Shown here piece after piece: positions 8,541 through 15,585 of a stretch of DNA of 64,000 bases; position 1 is the stretch's first letter, and each line of letters starts with the position of its first letter. The DNA is from J054 sp965221985 (lineage in GTDB: Bacteria; Pseudomonadota; Gammaproteobacteria; Steroidobacterales; GCA-2729495). Below the pieces are notes generated by a model. The model searched no databases. It was not told the origin of the DNA and saw only the letters and a program-made list of their open reading frames with translations. The position numbers and the translations under genes are program-made. The stretch covers positions 1,550,001 to 1,614,000 of the forward strand of contig OZ244928.1 of assembly GCA_965221985.1 (NCBI GenBank), written 5' to 3'.

Positions 8541-9271
8541 AGGCCGCACTGGGCATCGATGCTTGTCGCGAGGGTTGGTTCTACTTTCGCTTTGTTGAGC
8601 ACACCGTTACCTTCGGTGTAGCGGGGACAGTGGCCGAAATTCTTGCCGGTACACACCAAGATAGTTTTGCATTGATTGACATGCCCATGGGTTTGCGCGC
8701 TCGTGGCAAAGCTGAGCGCCAGTGTGACGTGCTTGCGCGCGCGGAATTGGGGCCGCGGCGATCGAGTGTATTTGCCGCGCCCCTGCGGCCGACCTTACGT
8801 GCCAAAGACTATGCCAGTGCTTCAGAGCAATACAGACGGTTGAGCGGGCGGGGTCTGTCACGACAATCCTGGAACTTGGTGCCGAAGATTCGTGAGCTGG
8901 ACCAGTTGCTTCAGGCCGATGAGGCTGCCCGGGCGGTTTTGCACGAGGCCCATCCAGAGCTTCTTTTCGCTGCCCTAGCGGGTGGACCCATGACCGAAGC
9001 CAAAAAAACCCGCGCTGGGTTTACTGAGCGCATGACACTGTTATCGATCTTGCATGCTGACGCGGAGGCGTTAGTGGCTAGCGCGTTTCTAGCCCATGGC
9101 GGTTTCGAAGCGGCCCGTGACGACGTGGTGGATGCCTTCGTGCTGGCCTTGTGTGCCCGTAAACCCGAACAATTACTGGCGATTCCGGCTGAGCCAGAAA
9201 TTGATTCCAAGGGGTTGGCCATGCAGATGCACTACTTGCCGGGTAGTCGTCTGCGTGCTGTTGGCGATTAG
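8537..9271 (+). CDS. DUF429 family protein
   Basis: About 244 residues from GTG at 8537, overlapping the preceding stop (GTGA). The start ALGIDACREGW and the segment ALIDMPMG are typical of DUF429, which has an RNase-H-like fold and is predicted to be a nuclease or nucleotide-handling protein. Further family features are RSSVFAAPLRP, HPELLFAAL and the C-terminal DDVVDAFVLAL acidic motif. Its role in the operon is unclear; it may simply be co-transcribed. It ends tail to tail with the minus-strand gene at 9268, overlapping by four bases. Confidence 0.75.
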   Translation: MKAALGIDACREGWFYFRFVEHTVTFGVAGTVAEILAGTHQDSFALIDMPMGLRARGKAERQCDVLARAELGPRRSSVFAAPLRPTLRAKDYASASEQYRRLSGRGLSRQSWNLVPKIRELDQLLQADEAARAVLHEAHPELLFAALAGGPMTEAKKTRAGFTERMTLLSILHADAEALVASAFLAHGGFEAARDDVVDAFVLALCARKPEQLLAIPAEPEIDSKGLAMQMHYLPGSRLRAVGD

Positions 9272-10551
9272 CGGTTAGTGAACGAATAGTTTGACTGATG
9301 TTTAACACCCCGGGTCGCGACAACTTCCCCAGCTATTAGTCGCGGCCGAAAACGTGCTTTGCCGTAAGCGCGGTAAAACCGTTGGGGCTTCATCTCCAAC
9401 GGTTTGCGCTCAAGAATCTCGATGTCTTCTACCGTTCCCAATGCAGTGACGGTGAATTCGACCTTGACGTGACCTGCCGCGAAGTAGTCTGCACCTTTGC
9501 CCGTGTTGGCGGGCGCGCTTGGCAAACGGTAATAGAGCAATCTAACTTGCCTGAAGGTTTCATTCGCGATGTTCGGGCCAATGGTGGGGTGTTCTGCCAA
9601 TGTCTTCCAGGCCCTAACGTAGAGTTCGGTTGAGTCGGCCGGGTCTTTGAATACCACCAGATAATCTCCCAGCTCAGCCAGTGTCAATGCTTGCACATAG
9701 ACCGCCTGGGGCGAGTCTGAAAACTCTAGATTCGTTGCGCGTCGTAGCGCACGCTCGGCCTCTTTGGCGCCTTCGTTGTCAAACATGTAGGACGATGCGA
9801 TACCGCGCAAGGGTGTGGCTAGGCGTTCATCGGTAACACCGTAGTTGGTTTCCATGATTTCAATGGCGCGCCGATGTAATTTGCGTTCACGGCCAAATTG
9901 ACTGGAAAATCGGTACCAACGTGCGGCTTCGTGTAACCCGGGGAGCAGATTTTTGCTTTCCTTGCCGTGATGCGATTCTCTTGCCTTTAGGGCGCGAAGC
10001 GCATAGCGATTACCATCACGAACATCTTGTAAGGCTTCAGCCGCCTTAACCAAACGATCGCATATATCAGCTTCCCTCAGCCGGTCTACCGGCTTTTCTT
10101 TGCCGTTTGCGCGGAGTATTTCGTACAGCACAGCGCGCGCGGCTTTGCCGTCTTTCGCGCCCAAGTGTCCGTCGGCTTCAACTTGGGCGGCCGCATAAAC
10201 GGCGCTGAATGGAACATCATCTCGTGCGGCAATGATTTGCCTGGCTTCTTGTGCATGCTCTATGGCAGCAGCCCATTCTTTTACCTTGACTTCGGTCCCG
10301 GCCAGATTGATTAAACTTGATATGAGTTCCGCGCTTTGCGCCCCGTATTTTTCCCTGCGCTGTTCTACAAGCAGACTCGCGGCATCGCGCGCCGCCAGGT
10401 ATTGCTCATTGTTCCAGGCTGCCTTGAAGCGCTCGTATATCGCGGTACCGGTTTCTTCATTGGCCGATTGTGCAAACGCAGACTGTCCAATGAGCAAATA
10501 AAAGATAGCACAGCCGAGAAGCCGTGCCTTTGGACTGCTAGTTAAAGACAT
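9268..10551 (-). CDS. Exported TPR-like protein with C-terminal TonB-like domain
   Basis: About 427 residues. An N-terminal signal peptide (LLGCAIFYLLIGQSAFAQS) precedes a long alpha-helical middle of degenerate TPR-like repeats at roughly residues 35-310. The last 80 residues (GHVKVEFTVTALGTVEDIEI through ARFRPRLIAGEVVATRGV) match the TonB C-terminal fold. There is no membrane anchor other than the signal, so it is not a classical TonB; the domain probably mediates periplasmic protein contacts. ATG at 10551 is chosen over TTG at 10557. It overlaps the end of the upstream dioxygenase gene, so the two are likely co-transcribed. Confidence 0.72.
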   Translation of the reverse strand: MSLTSSPKARLLGCAIFYLLIGQSAFAQSANEETGTAIYERFKAAWNNEQYLAARDAASLLVEQRREKYGAQSAELISSLINLAGTEVKVKEWAAAIEHAQEARQIIAARDDVPFSAVYAAAQVEADGHLGAKDGKAARAVLYEILRANGKEKPVDRLREADICDRLVKAAEALQDVRDGNRYALRALKARESHHGKESKNLLPGLHEAARWYRFSSQFGRERKLHRRAIEIMETNYGVTDERLATPLRGIASSYMFDNEGAKEAERALRRATNLEFSDSPQAVYVQALTLAELGDYLVVFKDPADSTELYVRAWKTLAEHPTIGPNIANETFRQVRLLYYRLPSAPANTGKGADYFAAGHVKVEFTVTALGTVEDIEILERKPLEMKPQRFYRAYGKARFRPRLIAGEVVATRGVKHQSNYSFTNR

Positions 10552-11383
10552 CACCAATCACCGTCACGCGATGCATCTCCCGCGGTTCAGTGTAGTCGCG
10601 AACCGCATAGTGGGCCGTGCAACGATTATCCCACATGGCAACGGAGTTTTTCTGCCAGTAGAAGCGGCAATGCAGTTCTTTCCAGTCTAAATGGCTGTAC
10701 AGCATACTGAGCAGGGCATCGCTTTCCGCTTCATGCAGCCCTTCGATGTATGTTGTGGTGAGTTCGCTTACATAAAGCAGCTTCTTGCCAGTCTCCGGAT
10801 GAGTCTTGACCAGGGAATGTAAAGTGGGTGGTGTCTTGCTAAATGTAGACCAATACTGTTCCGGCCCACCTTTGCGCTGTAATTCCTGGCGGCGATAAGT
10901 CTTGGTTACGTCGTGCCAGGCCGACAGGCCGGCTACGATTTCCTGCATTTTAGGTGACAGCGTGTCATAGGCTTTATAGAGATTGACCCACAGGGTGTCG
11001 CCCCCGCGGGCGGGAACCTGCTTGGCGCGCAAGATCGCCGCCAGGGGTGGGTCTTCGGTGTAGCTCAAGTCTTCGTGCCAGGAGTTGGCGAGCCTAAGTG
11101 TCTCTTTTTCACCGCTTTCGGCGTAGAGCCTGATGATTTCCTCATGGCCTTCCAAATTCGGAATGAAGGGATGAATGTGCAATTCACCAAAGCGGCGGCC
11201 GAAGGCAACTTGCTGTTCTGGCGTGATGTCCTGATCGCGAAAGAAAATTACCAAATGTTCCAGCAGTGCGGCCTTGATAGCCGCATAGCTATCGTTGTCA
11301 ATTTCCTGACCAAGGTCGATGCCATCGACAATGGCACCTAGGGAACCCGAGATGGGTTGCAGATGAATTTGCTTTTTTGACAT
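10538..11383 (-). CDS. TauD/TfdA-family Fe(II)/2-oxoglutarate dioxygenase
   Basis: 281 residues, full length for the family. The iron triad is H103 and D105 in WHEDLSY plus H258 in NRCTAHYAV; R268 in the following DYTEPRE stretch is placed to bind 2-oxoglutarate. The conserved N-terminal fold (LGAIVDGIDL) and the VIFFRDQDITPEQQ segment are also typical. Members hydroxylate sulphonates, aryloxyalkanoates or other small acids; the substrate here is unknown. ATG at 11383. It is the first gene of a two-gene minus-strand unit with the TPR/TonB-like protein and divergent from the nitric oxide reductase operon. Confidence 0.88.
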   Translation of the reverse strand: MSKKQIHLQPISGSLGAIVDGIDLGQEIDNDSYAAIKAALLEHLVIFFRDQDITPEQQVAFGRRFGELHIHPFIPNLEGHEEIIRLYAESGEKETLRLANSWHEDLSYTEDPPLAAILRAKQVPARGGDTLWVNLYKAYDTLSPKMQEIVAGLSAWHDVTKTYRRQELQRKGGPEQYWSTFSKTPPTLHSLVKTHPETGKKLLYVSELTTTYIEGLHEAESDALLSMLYSHLDWKELHCRFYWQKNSVAMWDNRCTAHYAVRDYTEPREMHRVTVIGDVFN

Positions 11384-11528
11384 GTCGCTTGGGATGGTAT
11401 CGAGTACTGCTGTTTTTATAGCATGAGCCTGCAGGTCGGCCGCCTCGGTAATCCCTTATGGGCGTGTAGTGGTCGGTAACGTAGTTTAGAATCAGCAAGA
11501 AAGGCCCTGGCCCTATGGCCGGGTTTTG

Positions 11529-11540
11529 CGGCACGTGCCG
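11529..11540. promoter_or_regulatory. Perfect 12-bp palindrome upstream of the nor operon
   Basis: CGGCACGTGCCG is its own reverse complement and lies 23 bases before the ATG of the first gene of the operon, next to the purine-rich ribosome-binding stretch. It could be an operator half-site pair or a leader hairpin. No FNR/DNR-type TTGAT-N4-ATCAA site was found between 11384 and 11563. Confidence 0.35.
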
Positions 11541-11563
11541 ACTAGGCAGTCCGGGGGGGAGTT

Positions 11564-11911
11564 ATGGGATCAGTGCAGCCTGTGGAAGTTGCGGACATCA
11601 TGATTGCCGTAATTTCCGGTGCCCTCGTAGTTTTAATGGGCGCCCTTTACGCCGTGCTCTACGCGTTTGGCCGTTTGTGGAAGCAATCCACATTGTTGTG
11701 GTTCGCCTATGGGAGCTTCGCGCTCTTGGCCATCAGTGTATTGACCCTCGCGCGCGCTTTGCATCTCGATGGTACTTGGCAGGTCGTCACGTACACCATG
11801 TTAGTGGGGTACTTTCTTGCGCCGCGCGCCATTTGGCGTCTTTGTGTCGGCACACACTGGGACCACGAATCCGTTGGGCCCGCCGTACCATCCCAAGCTG
11901 GGGAGAATTGA
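11564..11911 (+). CDS. Small three-helix membrane protein preceding norC
   Basis: 115 residues with three predicted membrane helices at about 11-33, 44-63 and 72-92, and a polar C-terminal tail. A very strong ribosome-binding site (GGGGGGAG) lies a few bases before the ATG. I do not recognise a named family. It starts the nitric oxide reductase operon and lies 3 bp from norC, so an accessory or assembly role for the reductase is a fair inference. Its size is near that of small NorE-like or cytochrome-oxidase subunit-IV-like proteins, but I see no decisive motif. Confidence 0.7.
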   Translation: MGSVQPVEVADIMIAVISGALVVLMGALYAVLYAFGRLWKQSTLLWFAYGSFALLAISVLTLARALHLDGTWQVVTYTMLVGYFLAPRAIWRLCVGTHWDHESVGPAVPSQAGEN

Positions 11912-11914
11912 TCT

Positions 11915-12517
11915 ATGAGTAGTGGACCTTGGTGGGCCGGTGAAGATTTTTGGCGAAAATGTGCGATCTGGGTAACGGCCGGCATGTTCGTAATCTTGAT
12001 TCTGTTGAGCTTCGACACGGTTTCCAAGATTCGTTCTGGTACAGCGCGGGTGCCAGCTTACGATGTGGTCAACAACCGCATTTACTATCGTTTCGACAAG
12101 AGTCGAGGATTTCCGGTGCCGGTAATTGGTGATGAAGCACCGCTGTTTGGAAAGAAGCTCTCGGCCGAGGAAGCCGAAGAATTGGTGACCCTAGGCAAGC
12201 TGACCTTCCAGGCAAAAAACTGCATGAACTGTCACACCATGCTGGGTAACGGCGCTTACTATGCACCTGACCTTACCAAGGCTTGGCTGGATCCCGGGTG
12301 GGCCGGTGAGGCCGTGCGCGAGAACTTGATGCTGCAATTCCTGATGCATCCGGACATCAACGCCCGGGGTTATGGCACCCGGCGGCGCATGCCCGACCTG
12401 GGTATCACCGAAGCTGAAGCCCGCGGATTAGTTGCCTTTCTAAAGTGGACCGCGGCCATTGATACCAATGGATTCCCGCGTAATTTCCGGCCCATCGCCC
12501 AGGAGGGTGATCAATGA
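11915..12517 (+). CDS. norC: Nitric oxide reductase cytochrome c subunit
   Basis: 200 residues. One N-terminal membrane anchor (about 15-35) is followed by a periplasmic domain with one c-type haem: C103-M-N-C106-H107, with M159 in RRRMPDL as the likely axial ligand. The sequence after the haem (TMLGNGAYYAPDL) is typical NorC. It feeds electrons to NorB, which reduces 2 NO to N2O. It is about 50 residues longer than the usual 146-150, because an extra segment (roughly 45-95, with YDVVNNRIYYRF) sits between anchor and haem domain. It overlaps norB by four bases. Confidence 0.92.
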   Translation: MSSGPWWAGEDFWRKCAIWVTAGMFVILILLSFDTVSKIRSGTARVPAYDVVNNRIYYRFDKSRGFPVPVIGDEAPLFGKKLSAEEAEELVTLGKLTFQAKNCMNCHTMLGNGAYYAPDLTKAWLDPGWAGEAVRENLMLQFLMHPDINARGYGTRRRMPDLGITEAEARGLVAFLKWTAAIDTNGFPRNFRPIAQEGDQ

Positions 12518-13977
12518 GTAGCGTCATCGGCAAACTCGATATGAACAATCTGAATGGTGGGCAGCGGCTGGCCGTGCACTATTTCGCGGTCGCCATTGTG
12601 TTATTCGCGGCGCAAATACTCTTCGGATTGCTGGCGGGATTTCAGTACTTACAGCCGGATTTTGGATACGGCTGGCTGGACTTTAGCGTTAACCGAATGG
12701 TGCATATCAACGCCATGATCGTTTGGATGCTATACGGCTTTATTGGCAGTGCCTATTGGCTGGTCGAAGAAGAGGCCGGCTGTGAAGTAGTGGGCTTGAA
12801 GTTAGGCCAGCTGGCGTTCTGGGTGTTTACCCTTGCCGTGGCGATTGTCGTCGTCGTCTATCTATTGGTACAGACCGGCCCGGGCACCATAGAGTCTATT
12901 TGGCTAATTAACGAAGGTCGTGAGTACATCGAAGCGCCGCGCTGGGCGGACATCGGCATTGTGGTTTGCGTGTTGGTCTTCTTCTACAACATGGCCGCGA
13001 CTTTTATGAAAGGCAGCTGGAGCGGCATTTCCGGTGTCCTGGTATTAGATCTAACTGCCTTGGCGGGCCTTTATCTTGCTGGCATGTTCTACACCACCAA
13101 TGTTTCCGTGGATCAATTTTGGTGGTGGTGGGTTATTCACTTGTGGGTAGAAGCCACTTGGGAAGTCATGGTGGGCTGTATCATGGCTTGGGGATTGATC
13201 AAGACCTTGGGCGCACGCCGACGAATCGTAACCACCTGGTTATACATCGAAGTCGCCTTGATGTTTGGTTCGGGTATTTTGGGCTTGGGGCACCACTATT
13301 TTTGGATCGGCACACCCGAGTATTGGTTTGCTGTTGGTGGCTTCTTTTCGGCCTTAGAGCCGATACCACTGGTGGCTATGGTTGTGCATGCCGTTTACGA
13401 CTCAGGCGTGCATCGATTCAAGAATGCGAATCACCCGGCTTTGGCTTGGCTAATTGCCCACGCCTTTGGCAACTTCTTTGGTGCCGGGGTTTGGGGCTTT
13501 ATGCACACCCTGCCACAAATCAATTTGTATACCCATGGTACTCAGTGGACCTCGTCCCATGGCCATCTCGCCTTCTTTGGAGCCTATGCCACGATCAATA
13601 TCGCGGTGTTTTATATCGCCTTGCAAAGATGGCGCGGGAATGTGCATATGGGCGCCGATTTAGCCGGCAACGGTTGGAAGTGGAAATGGGCATTCGCTTT
13701 ACTGAACATCGGCGTGCTGGGTATGACCATGGCCCTGCTGATTTCCGGTTACGAGCAATCCTTCATCGAACGTGCACTAGAGGGGTCGACTTGGTCTGCC
13801 TATTTCGAGGCACAGCGTAATTCTTGGTATATGCAAGGTATGGTTTGGCGTCAGCTATTCGGTTACGTCACGGCTGCCGGGCTGGTAGTGTTGATTTGGG
13901 ATTTGTGCACCATTGGCAGTCGCGAAACTCGTAAAATGGAAGAGTTGCCGCCTGAATCTGCCCAAGTCGCCGTCTGA
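12514..13977 (+). CDS. norB: Nitric oxide reductase catalytic subunit (cNOR type)
   Basis: 487 residues with about twelve membrane helices, from the haem-copper oxidase superfamily. Ligands of haem b, haem b3 and non-haem iron FeB are all present. H64 and H351 bind haem b, H349 (in SSHGH) binds haem b3, and H209, H260 and H261 bind FeB. The NOR-specific glutamates E213 (HLWVEATWE) and E282 (SALEPIP) are conserved. This is the cytochrome-c-dependent form; there is no fused quinol-oxidising N-terminal extension. It lies in an operon with norC and a small cytochrome c. The usual norQ and norD maturation genes are not in the window. Confidence 0.95.
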   Translation: MSSVIGKLDMNNLNGGQRLAVHYFAVAIVLFAAQILFGLLAGFQYLQPDFGYGWLDFSVNRMVHINAMIVWMLYGFIGSAYWLVEEEAGCEVVGLKLGQLAFWVFTLAVAIVVVVYLLVQTGPGTIESIWLINEGREYIEAPRWADIGIVVCVLVFFYNMAATFMKGSWSGISGVLVLDLTALAGLYLAGMFYTTNVSVDQFWWWWVIHLWVEATWEVMVGCIMAWGLIKTLGARRRIVTTWLYIEVALMFGSGILGLGHHYFWIGTPEYWFAVGGFFSALEPIPLVAMVVHAVYDSGVHRFKNANHPALAWLIAHAFGNFFGAGVWGFMHTLPQINLYTHGTQWTSSHGHLAFFGAYATINIAVFYIALQRWRGNVHMGADLAGNGWKWKWAFALLNIGVLGMTMALLISGYEQSFIERALEGSTWSAYFEAQRNSWYMQGMVWRQLFGYVTAAGLVVLIWDLCTIGSRETRKMEELPPESAQVAV

Positions 13978-13997
13978 TTTCGCAAGGAGATAGAGTC

Positions 13998-14312
13998 TTG
14001 AAAACATCGATACTGTTGATTGGATTTGTGGCGAGTCTGGCTTTGTCTGCGCCGGTGCTGGCTGATTCCATGGCGGCAGCCGAAAAAGCAAAGAGCCTGT
14101 GCGCGGGCTGCCATGGGCCCGAAGGGATTAGCATCAACCCCTTGTGGCCAAACATAGCCGGACAACAGGATCAGTACATGGTTAAGACCATGAACGATTA
14201 CAAGAGCGGCAAACGCGATGATCCCAATATGGCTGCCATCGCGCAGACCTTAAGCGATGAAGAGATCTTAGAGCTGGCGGCCTATTACTCGGCTTTGCCC
14301 GCGGGCGGCTAG
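13998..14312 (+). CDS. Small periplasmic class I cytochrome c
   Basis: 104 residues. A signal peptide (KTSILLIGFVASLALSAPVLA) is followed by one haem site C35-A-G-C38-H39 and the HGPEGISINPLWPNIAGQ segment characteristic of c553/c5-like cytochromes. PNMAAIA supplies the likely methionine ligand. The TTG start at 13998 has AAGGAG eight bases upstream. As last gene of the nor operon it is the likely electron donor to NorC. It converges with the DUF899 gene, with a four-base overlap at the 3' ends. Confidence 0.85.
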   Translation: MKTSILLIGFVASLALSAPVLADSMAAAEKAKSLCAGCHGPEGISINPLWPNIAGQQDQYMVKTMNDYKSGKRDDPNMAAIAQTLSDEEILELAAYYSALPAGG

Positions 14313-14878
14313 TTATAGTCGTAACGCGGCTGCCAGCCGTCGGGCCCTTCGGGAATCAGGTCGAAGAGATGCCAGACCAGGCAGAAGTCGTCCCCGGGTC
14401 CGAAGGCGGTATCGGAAACTCTAAGTATGTTGTCTCCGTCGCGGCGAAACACTGATACGCCGGGATGAAAGCCGTCTTCATTGGCGTAGCCCATATCCGC
14501 CGCAAAATTTGTGCCTTGGTGACTGATCATGCGGAAGTTCCAGCCACGCTTGCGCGCAAACTCCTTTTGAACCCGTGGACTGTCTGGTGAGGACAGCGCA
14601 AACGCTGCGCGATTTTCCAGATGCCCGAGTACGCCATTGAGGCCATCGGCCCACAGCGTGCAGTACATACAGCTAGTGCCCATGTTGTGCACAACGAAAA
14701 GTGTGTCGTGTTTACCGAATAGTTGGCTTAGGCGCAGCGAGCCCTCTGAGTTGCTGAAATCGTAGTCATTAACCATTTCAGGATCGATGCCGGTTTGTAA
14801 ATCACGTATTTGCGCGCGCAGGGTCGTGATCTGTTGACGCAATTCCGCTAATTCTTGGTGCTTGTTGGCGTAAGCCAT
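14309..14878 (-). CDS. DUF899 thioredoxin-fold protein
   Basis: 189 residues. The fold is thioredoxin-like, with a CMYC pair in NMGTSCMYCTLWADG and the family features LFVVHNMG and SHQGTNFAADMGY. A predicted N-terminal coiled coil (about 5-30) is typical. DUF899 members are often paired with ArsR-type regulators, as here: the regulator gene ends 17 bp upstream and is transcribed in the same direction. The biochemical function of the family is not established; a redox or stress role is inferred. Confidence 0.85.
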   Translation of the reverse strand: MAYANKHQELAELRQQITTLRAQIRDLQTGIDPEMVNDYDFSNSEGSLRLSQLFGKHDTLFVVHNMGTSCMYCTLWADGLNGVLGHLENRAAFALSSPDSPRVQKEFARKRGWNFRMISHQGTNFAADMGYANEDGFHPGVSVFRRDGDNILRVSDTAFGPGDDFCLVWHLFDLIPEGPDGWQPRYDYN

Positions 14879-14895
14879 GGTTTTTCTCCTCAGGT

Positions 14896-15276
14896 TTATT
14901 TGCGGTCGTCTTGTTTAAGCTCATCAAGCCAGAGTGCCAGGGTTTCGAATTGTCGTTGCCAATATTTGGTGTAACGATTTAGCCAAATGGCGGCGGCGAA
15001 CAAAGGGCCCACAGCCAGCTCACAGCGCGCAATGCGGCCGCTGCGCTCTTGGGTGACTAAGCCGGCGCGCACCAATACTTGTATATGCCGGGAGACGGCT
15101 TGCAGGGACATGTCGAAGGGCCGCGCAAGTTCAGAAACAGTCTGCGTTTCGCCATCCAGGCGTTCTAGAATTCGTCGGCGCACCGGATCTGCCAGCGCCG
15201 CGAAGGCGAGATTCAGCTGCTCCTCGGCGCAGTCTTCGTCGGCTAGGATCGGCCGCAGTGGCAAGTTCTCGGGCAT
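14896..15276 (-). CDS. ArsR-family transcriptional regulator
   Basis: 126 residues. The winged helix is at about 22-90: AFAALADPVRRRILERL, then TVSELARPFDMSLQAVSRHIQVLVRAGLV as the recognition helix-turn-helix, then the wing QERSGRIARCEL. It lacks the paired cysteines of metal-sensing ArsR proteins and resembles the DUF899/SRPBCC-associated subgroup. The C-terminal WLNRYTKYWQRQFETLALWLDEL is also typical of that subgroup. It probably represses its own operon through the inverted repeat at 15283-15308, just upstream of its start codon. Confidence 0.88.
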   Translation of the reverse strand: MPENLPLRPILADEDCAEEQLNLAFAALADPVRRRILERLDGETQTVSELARPFDMSLQAVSRHIQVLVRAGLVTQERSGRIARCELAVGPLFAAAIWLNRYTKYWQRQFETLALWLDELKQDDRK

Positions 15277-15282
15277 GCCTTA

Positions 15283-15308
15283 GATTATCAACCGTATAAT
15301 TGATAATC
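15283..15308 (-). promoter_or_regulatory. Inverted-repeat operator and promoter of the arsR/DUF899 unit
   Basis: GATTATCAA (15283-15291) and TTGATAATC (15300-15308) form a perfect 9-bp inverted repeat with an 8-base spacer. A further overlapping half-site, TAATCAA, follows at 15304-15310. Read on the minus strand, TTGTTG and GATAAT with an 18-base spacer make a plausible promoter that overlaps the repeat. Bound regulator would therefore block RNA polymerase. The 5' leader would be only a few bases long. Confidence 0.65.
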
Positions 15309-15585
15309 AACAATATGGTTGAGTATGTAGGCCAGAAGTCTGTGATGGGCGTCGTGGCGGAATTCCGGCAACATATGTCAAATACCGCGATGGTGCGGGC
15401 TTCCCGGAGGCGATTAGCCGGCAATTTTCGGCGTGGCTAGATACTTCTGGCTGTCTCGAATCAATGGTGAATCGTCGGTCGTGCTAAGCCCCCTGCGGCG
15501 GCGTTAGTCCAAGGGAGACGGCGCGCGCCGTGCCGAACTCGCAAACCTAAGACCCTCGACATTAAGGACTTGTGGAACGAGCAGT
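15309..15585. other. Intergenic region before the AAA ATPase gene
   Basis: No coding frame that looks real and no repeat beyond the operator at its left end. It must contain the promoter of the AAA ATPase gene, but no strong -10/-35 pair stands out. Confidence 0.4.

Noticed and set aside
12966..13820. 284-codon frame inside norB in another phase
   Set aside because: Shadow of the strongly conserved NorB frame; composition is unnatural (rich in Trp, Cys, Arg and His) and there is no ribosome-binding site.
15300..15310. FNR-type site (TTGAT-ATCAA)
   Set aside because: The half-sites are separated by one base rather than four, and the arrangement is better explained as part of the ArsR-type inverted repeat.
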